Source of the DNA: Liolophura sinensis
Taxonomy: Eukaryota > Mollusca > Polyplacophora > Chitonida > Chitonidae
NCBI RefSeq assembly: GCF_032854445.1
Contig: NC_088301.1
Coordinates: 29,248,402-29,312,401, forward strand
Direction: 5' to 3'
DNA: 64,000 nt
The first letter of the stretch is position 1. Each line of letters begins with the position of its first letter. The translations under genes and the position numbers were made by a program. The notes beneath the pieces are model-generated. The model ran no database searches. It had not been told where the DNA came from and saw only the letters and a program-made list of their open reading frames with translations. Of this stretch, positions 48,401 through 57,180 are shown in pieces.

Positions 48401-49042
48401 TTTTCAAATGGAGTGACTTCTGACTAGAAGTCCAACATGCTGTCAGGTTTTTCCCCATATCTGCTGCAAGTTCTAGCCTATAATAAACCTATCCTAAAGT
48501 AGGGGCATATAGTAGCAGTGCAGTGAGCGTGGAAAGCAGGTCTTTAGGTTGGTGTCTTATTTGCACAAGACTTGTTCGATAACAGACAATCGGCCTGGAC
48601 CTTCGTTGAGTCCAATGACGCTAGGCCAGTATAAGAAATTGGAGTCTTTTGGGGCTAGTTCGTATAAAAACATACTGCTGCATTCCGCAACTGTCTAATG
48701 TAGGCCTATATTAGTGTATATCATGACTTGTCACAAGACAATTTTGAGATCTTTATCGGAGTCCTATACTTAGTGTGAAGTAAGACAGTGTCGAAATCAA
48801 AACTGCAGATATCTGACATAAGGAAACCCTTAAGCGACCAAACCCCGCTACTCGGTTGCGACATCAACGATAAATGTTTAACACGCTGGGTGTTCGGTGA
48901 CATGGCAACTTACATCTGACGGTGAGGCAAACGTAAATGCCATGTCTGCATAGTTCCTTTGGGATATAGCAACTGCAGCACCCCTCTTACACTGCTGTAG
49001 CAGCGATGGAGCTCTTCGCAATGTTTGACGAATTAGAGACAT
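42500..49042 (-). CDS. ATP5F1D: ATP synthase F1 subunit delta, mitochondrial
   Basis: Four minus-strand exons are complete from ATG to stop: 48914-49042, 45066-45219, 44285-44373 and 42500-42622 (TAA 42502-42500), 164 residues against 168 in human. The N-terminus (MSLIRQTLRRAPSLLQQCKR) is basic and lacks acids, as expected of a mitochondrial targeting peptide. The mature part starts near MAFTFASPSD. The beta-sandwich shows VYYNSANVKQVDVPSF, GSFGILPEHVPTLAVLKPG and VSSGSVTINDDSSVQVLAEE, and the C-terminal helical hairpin shows AIREGLSKAQQDL to KALE. The subunit belongs to the rotor central stalk of complex V and couples the c-ring to gamma. Exon phases are 0, 1 and 0. Intron 1 (3.7 kb) is filled with repeats. 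Confidence 0.97.
43247..43744. mobile_element. Non-autonomous DNA transposon (MITE-like) with ~45-bp terminal inverted repeats
   Basis: The left end GGCAGTTCTCACGATGCGAT, then TTGTAGTACCAACTTGCAGC, is mirrored at the right end, whose reverse complement reads GCCCGTTCTCACGGTGCAGT, then TTTTAGTGCCATCTTGTAAC. About 500 bp separate the outer edges, with no transposase frame. Target-site duplication is not clear. A piece of a related left end is at about 8607. The element lies in the last intron of ATP5F1D. Confidence 0.7.
43985..44815 (-). repeat. Two SINE pieces, minus orientation
   Basis: One piece is at 43985-44052 (ATAATGGGAGGAAACCTGGC, then AACCTATGATCATCC). The second is at 44677-44815, with the tail ATTTGATTGGTGTTTTATGC and the body CGGCGGCCAGCATTATGGTG. 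They flank the third ATP5F1D exon, the first 233 bp below it and the second 304 bp above it, without disrupting its splice sites. Confidence 0.75.
45556..45745 (+). repeat. Dispersed repeat family Z, copy 1
   Basis: The sequence GCCTGGTAAGTCCATTCTGA and on aligns, by eye, with the reverse complement of 48040-48290. Matches include TGTTCACGTTTTCA, a GTGCACAAAACTG-like block, CACATGGAAACTCTT and ACTAGAACTGCA. The translated frames also align (LNYILTNKPSNLFTFSLK here, LNNILMNTSSLFTLSL there). Class unknown. Confidence 0.5.
45751..45897 (-). repeat. SINE, minus orientation, 5'-truncated
   Basis: The tail TTTATTTATTTATTTCATTG and body CGGCGGCCAGCATTATGGTG, GGAGGAAACAGAGGAAACCC, GACCATCCGCAGGTTGCTGA follow the family in reverse. 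It lies in ATP5F1D intron 1, directly after family Z copy 1. Confidence 0.85.
46648..46895 (-). repeat. CACTCACT-tailed SINE, minus orientation, diverged
   Basis: GAGTGCTTGGCATTTAATGT, CAATTTTTCAGTCCTATGAT, GGCAAGTAAGCTGTCCCGTC and TGACCCGACCCAGGATTGAC follow 22932-23268 with an internal gap. It lies in ATP5F1D intron 1. Confidence 0.75.
46896..48039. other. ATP5F1D intron 1, no recognised content
   Basis: AT-rich sequence. The frame at 47275-47460 has no similarity I recognise. A short duplicated word (ATATATAGGCC) near 47440-47463 is trivial. Confidence 0.5.
48040..48290 (-). repeat. Dispersed repeat family Z, copy 2
   Basis: Inverted relative to 45556-45745 and about as long. The minus strand carries TGTTCACGCTTTCACTTGTA, GTGCACAAGGACTG and CACTAGAACTGCAACATAGA. 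It lies nearer the first ATP5F1D exon. Confidence 0.5.
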
Positions 49043-49599
49043 TTTCGTTCCTGAAATGTTCCAAAAATGGCGAAGGGCACGGACTGAGAGCAGAAGAGCG
49101 TAACAGGGGGGATAACCCTATAAAATAATTTTGACGACAAACTCCTCACACTCCTGACAAATTCCTGTTCAAGCCATGGTGCTCCGTTCGCTCACTGGAA
49201 CTGTTAGCACCGTCACTCGAAGTTATCTCCGTTATAAGTCAGTAAAATAACAATAAATATGAACAGGCACGAAACACCGTTCACAAGAAAGCACGAAACG
49301 GCAATAAGAAGCCTGTTTCTCGATTGTCATCACACTTGATTTCACTGGACACATACCTTTCCTACTCACAGTTCATTAAACGGCTCGAATTCCGCATGAA
49401 TATCACTTTTGAAGGAAATGTCTAAAATCTATCACCTCCATCGCTTACTTCGGCGCTTCGCCATTTGTAGCCTCTTTGGCTCGCTATCTGGAGCCGACGG
49501 AGACTCACGAATTGGCGTGCGTGCGCGTCATAGGCCTACTGGACACAGATACCAGCCAGCTCTTTACGTGAGTGTTACAAATCCAAAGCAGAAGACACC
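49043..49599. promoter_or_regulatory. Head-to-head promoter region of ATP5F1D and the 49600 exon candidate
   Basis: CpG-richer than its surroundings, especially 49430-49560 (CTTCGGCGCTTCGCCATTTG, GGCGTGCGTGCGCGTCATAG). At 49214-49241 the minus strand reads CTGACTTATAACGGAGATAA then CTTCGAGTG, about 175 bp upstream of the ATP5F1D ATG. A nearly identical motif is at 53351-53380 in the plus orientation. The TTATAA could act as a TATA-type element. This is inference from position. Confidence 0.45.
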
Positions 49600-49634
49600 A
49601 TGGAATCTGACAGTGAAAAAGGAAATGTAGACTG
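49600..49634 (+). CDS. Candidate first coding exon of an unidentified gene
   Basis: ATG 49600 has an excellent start context (GACACCATGG) and reads MESDSEKGNVD plus TG before a good donor (ACTG|GTAAGA at 49634/49635), phase 2. It is divergent from ATP5F1D, from a CpG-richer region, as expected of a bidirectional promoter. It cannot join directly to the zinc-finger exons at 57181 or 58843, which start in phase 0, so a further exon would be required. The next residue must be Trp or Cys. I do not recognise the protein. Confidence 0.4.
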
Positions 49635-49696
49635 GTAAGAATTATAACGAAAACTGGTATCGTGTGATAATCATAAAAGAGTTTGTGAATGTGATT

Positions 49697-50062
49697 ATTT
49701 ATTTAATTGATTTGTGTTTTATGCCATACCCAAAAAATGTCAACCTTAACCATGCTTCTGTCGGCACACTTATCTCTTGGATTTAGTAATTCGACTTGCT
49801 GATCTCCCAAATATTTCAACATCAGTCATCTACACATGCACATTGTCTATCAGCTGAAAAATGTGGAGGTATAATTTTTTTCAAACGGGTTCAGACCGAT
49901 GCGCAAGTTGAACGGGTGATCATCACATGTTCAATGTCATTTACGTATTTCTGTTTCATAACGTTATGTTATCGTGTCGACTTTTCTAATACTTTCAGCG
50001 TCAACTGAGTGAAATATGCCTGAGTACGGCGTAAAACACCGATCAAATAAATAAACAAATAT
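49697..50062. repeat. Two SINE tail fragments in opposite orientation
   Basis: Position 49697-49735 is a minus tail (ATTTATTTAATTGATTTGTG then TTTTATGCCATAC). Position 50005-50062 is a plus tail (GAGTGAAATATGCCTGAGTA, CGGCGTAAAACACCGATCAA). About 270 bp without SINE sequence separates them. Confidence 0.7.
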
Positions 50063-50109
50063 ACTCTGTTTGCTGTAATCGAGCTAGATCTTCAATCAAA
50101 TTGTCTCGC

Positions 50110-52420
50110 TAACTAAATTTTTAACCCCGGCACGGATTCAGATTTTATTTTTAACATAATATTAAACATGTAATATCACAGATTATAGCTGCAGAACACG
50201 TCTTTTTTCTCATACCATAATGACACATGGCTCTGTTCTCAGTTTACATGTTGCGCTCACACAAACTCAACACGTGGATTAAGATTTCAAAAAACATGTG
50301 CATAGCAAGGATTAGGCCTGTGAAACTCATTCTTTTTCTCTTACATAAGTACAGCGTTAAAGACCATGCAAATAAGTAAAAGAACAAAAGCCGTGTGTCA
50401 CCTCTTAATATACACTCCATACTTTACACATCTATGTCTTCTTACTTCGCTTGTTCCCCTGCGCATGACACTCAACATGCAGACGGATTCAGATATAACA
50501 CCTGTGTATTAAATATACGGTGTATGATTTTAACACCTATCGAGACCAGCGTTAAACCGATTAAGTAAAGGACAAATGTAAAACATTTGTCTTGTGTATC
50601 TCTTTATGTATATCTGCCATATGTCTCTTATTATATAGAACCGCGGCATCGAAGATTCCGGTTTCACATAATGATCGATTTTATATCACCATTTATTATA
50701 ATCATTTTTCTCTGTATAACATGTATCATCTGCATGTGCTTTGTTATCAATACTAGAATACAGATGTCATATAACAGTGTAAAACTTTAGTATATCGCAG
50801 ACGATAAACTTACGGTTTTTGCAATTTGTACGGTATCATGTCTCATCCGAACACGTGGATTTATATGTGGTATATATATAGCAATATACTGTATATCCCA
50901 GATCATAACTTTAAAACTTTCTTTTCATGTACTAATGGTCACACAGGATGTTAAAAACACCTCTTATCTCTTGATGTAGGCACATATTCTTTACATTCAT
51001 GCATGTATAGGCCTGTGTCAAAAACCGAAGTGCTCTTAATTTACACGTAATTGCGCTCATCCATACCTCAGTTTGCACGTGGATCCAGATTTCATATTAC
51101 ACAGCTTGTGTATCACAGTTTACGACTTTAAACTCCATGTTGTCTTCTCTTACCAGTTGAAGACTTCAAACCTCATTTTGTTTTTCTTTGATCATTTGCG
51201 ATATAATAACGTCTGATTTATCAGTGTATACACTTTATATGTGAAAAATCGAGATCTTAATCTACGTTTTGGTCTCACCCAAATCCCAACACGTGGATAC
51301 AGATTTTTTATAACTGTCTTGTACATCCCAGATGATGACATAAAACACCACTTCCTTCTTTTACCAATTGCGATATACAACGTTATAGCACGTCTGATTT
51401 ATCAGTGTATATACTTTATGTATGAAAAATCGAAGAGTTCTAAATACACGTGTTGCCCTCACCCAAATCCCAACTTGCGATATATACGGCGTCAAAACAC
51501 TTCCTTTATCAGTGTATAGACTTTATGTGTGAAACATAGAAGAGTCCGTAATTAATCCACGTGTTGCGCTCATCTAAACCCCAACACGTGGATTCAGATT
51601 TTAAATAGCAATAACTGGTTTCATCCCAGATCATGTTTTTAAGCCCTATTTCTTTTTTTTTACACACTACGATGTACTACGTTATAACACGTCTTATCTC
51701 CTGGTTTATACACTTCATTAATCCACGTGCTGTGCTCGCTCAAATCCCCAACACGTGGATTCAGATTTCACGTGACAGCCTTTAACCATTACTGTTAAAA
51801 CCACTTTGTGTTAACCACTGGATAGGGCAAGTAAACGAATAAATGTAAAATAAATGTATATAGTCTCTTAATATATATAACTTATATACTTTATATATGT
51901 CGCATCGTACATCGTTGTGTTCTTGAACCACCTGTTCCGCTCCCTTAATACATACTAAGCGTGTAAATTTCTTTTTCATTGTTTCAGATTTTTTGGCAAA
52001 ATAAAATAATAGACAGTTATATTTGTATTCAAGAAGGAAGAAATCACTCGTCTATTCTCTTACCATACTCAATACATGTAGATCACACACTATGAGCGTA
52101 ATCCACGTGTTCGTCTCCCCTGTCCCTCAACACGTGGATTCAAACAGTATGTGCACATAATACACATGTATCATAGGTTGTCGACCGATGAACCAATTCA
52201 TTTTTTCTTAGCTGTATGTCATGCTACGTATACATTGACATATTCTCAGTCAACACGTGGATTTAACCACGCGTATGGCTTGTTTAATTCATATCACAAG
52301 GTATGGCTCCATGCCCTCCCTTACAAGCATCTTATACATATACTCCTTAGTACGTGGGGTCAAATAGCATATAACACGTTTTATATACTGAACCACATGT
52401 ATATTGAGCAGCAGGTATAA
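50110..52420 (+). repeat. Degenerate tandem array of CACGTG hairpin units (about 12-13 copies)
   Basis: Each unit, about 110-225 bp long, carries the core CAACACGTGGATTCAGATTT. In the better copies this is preceded by ATCCACGTGTTG and a loop of about 14-16 nt (GCGCTCATCTAAACCC), so the two form a 12-bp-stem hairpin. Clear hairpins are at 51556-51593, 51722-51760 and 52102-52139. Exact CACGTG lies at 50271, 50852, 51076, 51290, 51447, 51558, 51585, 51724, 51752, 51769, 52104, 52131 and 52254, with two more downstream at 52824 and 52926. Eroded cores are near 50124, 50474 and 51471. Between cores, weaker shared words recur (ATCCCAGATCAT, TTTATCAGTGTATA, GTGAAAAATCGA). No frame is conserved. Confidence 0.85.
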
Positions 52421-53309
52421 GATGCGACAACAGAAAATAGCATGCCTTTATACTGTGCCATGTTAGTATGTTATTTCGCATGTTCATGTTATCGAACCAC
52501 TCAAATTTGTTTTTTACAGGTCTCATGCTAAAGGTAATTGAAAGAACAAAAAACGGTTCTGATCAGTATGAGGGGCGATGCGAAGGGGCGAAACTTCGGA
52601 TTAAGGTCTCTTCGCCCATTCACATAGCAACTTCCCCCTTCGCGTCGCAACGTCGCCCGTTTGCCTCAACGCCCCTGGTATTACTGGAGGCAAAATCGGC
52701 CATGACCAGTCATCATGGATCAGAGTTGATGTTTTTCCCGTGCTGTGTATTTTATTGGGTAGTTCCAAGAGACATTCATGGGCATCGTTTTGACCTGCAT
52801 ATCATTAAAGGCAAATTCCCAAACACGTGAAATCGATAATGATAGCACCTCCATAACGGACTACTGCTTTTGTTGTTGCACGCCAAGGGTATGTGGGAGG
52901 TGACTTCGTCATACCGGTTGCAAAACACGTGTAACATATGAATGATATCGCAGTATTTCAGACACACTGGTTATCACAAAATAACAGTGTGTATTTTAAA
53001 CATCATACAGTTGGGAAGGGATTTTTTCAAACTGGCTTGTTTTGGGCGAGCACTTGCACTCGGCTATGCATATCCATTCGCTGACCCAGCAAGTCTGTGT
53101 GACCAAGCTCACTATCCACAGAATTTGGACTGATGTTCCTGATTATGAATGTGAATATAATATAGAAGAAAGCAGATATATATAGTGTTATGTTTGTCAT
53201 TTTACATGACATGCCTTCTGTCTCTTTCAGTTCTATTCTTAGAAAAAGTGGTCCAACGTGGGCGTGGTTTCGTGTTTTTTTTCCCGGTTAATTGGAGCAT
53301 AAACGCAAA

Positions 53310-53410
53310 AATGTCACCAATCAAATCGCGCCTTACAAACGTCAATGAGACTGACTTATAAGAGAGATAACTCCGAGTGCCTGTGCTGCCAGACGTGCTT
53401 CGGCACATGG
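53310..53410 (+). promoter_or_regulatory. Promoter-like module with CCAAT, TATA-like motif and UUCG hairpin
   Basis: The order on the plus strand is CACCAATCAAATCGCGCC, CTGACTTATAAGAGAGATAA, CTCCGAGTG, then GTGCTTCGGCAC (53395-53406), a 4-bp stem closed by a TTCG tetraloop. The middle part matches the sequence upstream of ATP5F1D at 49214-49241. It may be a real promoter pointing to the zinc-finger gene, or a copy of a dispersed element; GAGATAACTC words are common in mollusc DNA to my memory. Confidence 0.35.
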
Positions 53411-53651
53411 ACTTGCTAAAGCTTCGCCGCTAATGTCCGCGCGTGGACCAATACAATCAGCATTCATCACTGAAATGAATTTAAAGTTCACTGGAACCTT
53501 GCCTTCCGTAACGTTCTGCCTTGATCACCATGACCCATTGACCTTGTCAACCTATGGCATGAAGCCGACCAACGTTATACAAGTCAAAAATATATAGTGC
53601 CACCAGCTCTACCCAGATTAAGACCACTATGAGCAGACATTGATAGACTTC

Positions 53652-53800
53652 TGATAAAACATAGCCCGAGATTGCTTTGATGTTAGATTGGGCAAAATTT
53701 TGCTCAGATGGCTGTGGATGACTCCAATCCAACATTGGTTGGCCAAACAAAATTTTGCCAATCCCAAGGCACAGCAATCTCCGACTAATAAAACATAGCA
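53652..53800. mobile_element. Small fold-back MITE with flanking direct repeat
   Basis: Inverted arms begin GAGATTGCT on the left and end AGCAATCTC on the right, and both contain GATTGGGCAAAATTTTG or its complement CAAAATTTTGCCAATC. The whole hairpin is about 118 bp. Outside it, ATAAAACATAGC occurs on both sides (53655-53666 and about 53788-53799), probably a target-site duplication of about 12 bp. A GATTGGCAAAATTTT word also occurs near 8725. Confidence 0.65.
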
Positions 53801-56800
53801 AGTTAACCTAATGCCACTCAAGTCAAGTCGTCCAATGTGCAGATAATTTCCCATACTGTCTGACTTATAATGGCAATGAAATATATATTAAGTCTTAATA
53901 TTTAGCTGTTCATTCACACGATAATGACAACAGTACACACAGCATTACAGACCTTTGACGACAAGCAGAATTTGCTTTTCCTAACCTCTGTTGTACTGAT
54001 CAGATTTGAGGTTAACCGCCTATAAACTACTTAAATGAAAACATTGTAATGTTCATCTACTTTATTGTAAACTGTCTAAACAAAAAAAAAAAAAAACAAC
54101 AACAGCGAAAAAGTTACAAGGAGTGACAATTTATCACCGCTCTCATACTGTATACCAGGTTTTACTATTTTCTATGCTGAACTGAAGATAATATTTCTCG
54201 CACCACTCTTTACAGTAAGTGTGAAAGGGCGACAATGGAGCTAAACGCCTGGCCGAACATCCTCTTAAAAGTGATACGAAATTGCCATTCTAAAATACAG
54301 ATGTACAGATAGAACAATGCCTCCATTGAGTTCACATCTCTAATATGGCCTCGGACCCCCATTAATTTTCCATAAGCGACAATGTTAACGTCTAGCGCTG
54401 TAGCTCAGTCCCAAACATTCCGTGGCCAATAAGCTTTGGTGCATACCTGGCCCAGCCTGTGAGAAAGAAGCCATAAAAATCTTGACATAGGTTGACCGTC
54501 AAAATCTGGACCTTTCCATGCCGGCAGCTGGGAGGCGTGCCTAGCAACGCCAAGGGGACGTCACTCGCAGCCTCATCACTACCTCACACCTTGTGTCCTC
54601 TCACACAGACTTTCAAACTTTCATCAATAAAGCTCATACCTCCTCAAAGTTTAGACAGTTTCCAGCATTTTAATACCAAGCATGCACCTGTGCACCAAAA
54701 ATGGACGCCTGGGAGCAAAAAAAGACTTTATACCCTAAAATTCACAGAACTTCAATCGAAAAACGGAAGTTGTAATGGGGGTCTGTGTCCATTTATGGCT
54801 TGACCGCAACTAGGCGCCATACTTTTTATAACAGCGACATCGAAAGCGAGGCTCGTGTATTACGCCACCTGATCTGAGATGGCTACTTTCGCCTTCAGAG
54901 AACAACTGCACGTGATGGAAAACGTACCGAACTGTTGAGCAGAACACAGGCATTCGTGGGTATTATTATTCTCTTCGTCCATGCTCGAGCTGAACCATAG
55001 CAATTTAAATATATTTACACACATAACACTTCATTTTGCATAATAGAATTCACAGGGGACACAACAATGGTTATCGTGGGCTCTTCACTGTGTTCTCCAC
55101 GCTGCATGACCAAATGGCATACGCGGATATACAAGATTTTTACCAAATTCAGTCCATTGCACTGCAATGACATCATGTTGCTTATATGTCGTGCAAAGAG
55201 CGGCGACCTGCCTTGCCCATAACTCTACAGAATACCCTCCGCTTGCCTTGGCATACGCAATTACTTCTTCGAACTCACTTCTTTGTTGAGCGCCGCCATG
55301 TTGAATAACGTAATATTCATTAGCTAATACATGAGTAAATAGTTCTTTTTTATTTTGGATGTTTTTGATTAATTTAGATGCAGGTAGTTGCTTGACTTTT
55401 GCACTATTGGTACAGATTTAGACTCAAGGAATCTGAAAATACTTTTCAAATATCTTATACCCCTCTATCAACAATTATCCCCAAATTTGGGGGGAAATCA
55501 TTGCGCTGATGGCGCTCATCTACACACGAGCCTTATCTCGGTACCGTAGTATCATGTAGAAAGGCGCGTGATCTCGAATGACGAAATTTGCCCACATTTT
55601 CGTTCCACAACAAATTTGATGGTTCAAGGCTATGGAAATTTGCGCATTGATTGGTTAAGCATAGACGTGGATGTAACCTGAAATTCATCGTTACATCCTC
55701 AGTGGCTGGGTAAATTGCAACTCTATTATCATTTTGCTACATGTCAGTTTACAGTCTTATACCTGACAACCATTCATGACTGTGACGTCCAAACTCTTGT
55801 AAATATTTTTGTGTTTTGTCATGAAGTTTATTTTTGTTTGTGGATAGTTTAATGTAACGAAAGTGTGTGTGTTGCTTATCATGATACGATTATAGTTTTG
55901 AACACCTGACAAATTTTTACAAGAAAAGCGCTGGTAACGCATAAATTTCTATCTCTTAAGTTTTTCTTGTCCAAGAATCATTCTTAAATTGACATGAACA
56001 AATTCCGAGCCCAACAAAACGGTATTCTGATGTAGAATCTTGTGATCACATTGTTGTTGTTACTCTAGAATTGTGTGTGTAGTAAATCACTGCGAAGCAA
56101 CCTGTGTTGAGCATATCTTTAACAGGACTTTGTTGCCTAAGTTTTAATTCTAGGTTCGCGCTGTCATGAACATTGGTATTAAGTGTGCAACGGCATTCAC
56201 TCATCTGTATATAATGCATTTATCAGTATAGGTTTTTTTTTCTACCCCAAAATGTACTCACTCTAACTCTTCGTAAAACATTCTGCACGTGTACACCGAG
56301 AACAACATTCCAGGAAGAGTTGTGTCCCTTTTCACGTTTCCTGACTAATGCATATGATTTGGTTTCTGATTTTGTTTACATGTTTTAATGTTACAGTCAA
56401 TCTTTAGTATCTATTGCCAGGATAATTTCTAGCCAGATAGTTGCTACAAGTAAGGTATTGATATGTCTTGAACCAGTTACATCCAGTTGTCGGTAAAAGA
56501 GGATATAAATAGACACTGATAAACATAAGAGAACTCCAAGAAGGTACAGTGACTGCCTTAGAATGTTTGTTGCAAACTGATAAATCAGAAGTAATTCTTT
56601 TTTCATATAGAAACCACAAGTCATCTTGTCATTGAATTCAGACTACACAGTGTGTAGGCCTAATATTTCAGCAGCTACATGTGACCGTTTCTTGAATATC
56701 ATTTGGTTGTGACAACTGACAAACGATTGAAAATGCATGTCACCATGTAATCTGACACCATTTAGAATTGTCATAAAAGTTATAACGTCTATGAGGCCAT

Positions 56801-57180
56801 TGTTAAAATGCTACTTCAGCCCCAAGATAAAGCAGGTGGAAATATCAAAATGATCTGAAGGATAATCGATACCCTATGAAGTAGAGCTAACACATTTTTT
56901 TTTCACAATTGAACAAAACCATTGATACCATCTTGATCATTATCACTTAACCCTGCTTTTATGATGTTCAGGACTACACGTCTTGACATTGGAATAGCTC
57001 ACTAAAAACAAAAATGTTTTTTTATGTTTTCACGTCACTCAACCCATCACAATGTCAGGACCTGGTGCAGTGTTGAAAGAACAGACCCCTTAAAATAAAG
57101 CATTTCATGCTTATTCCAGATGCCTTGTCATTCTTTTTAGTAGTTAAAAAGCTACTACATGTTGTAACTACTCTTTTCAG
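53801..57180. other. Upstream region of the zinc-finger gene
   Basis: No long coding exon. GC-richer segments at 54830-54960 and 55180-55310 could hold the first exon. Two short phase-0 candidates exist: ATG 54879-54911 (MATFAFREQLH, donor GTGATG, weak) and ATG 55298-55309 in a strong context (GCCGCCATGTTG, donor GTAATA). The GCCGCCATGTTG word also resembles a YY1 site. Neither is confirmed. Confidence 0.3.

Noticed and set aside
52468-52830. 120-codon plus-strand frame
   Set aside because: No domain, compositionally odd, and no acceptor/donor arrangement that joins it to a neighbouring exon in phase. The TTTTTTACAG at 52520 is followed at once by a possible donor, giving only a 14-nt exon.
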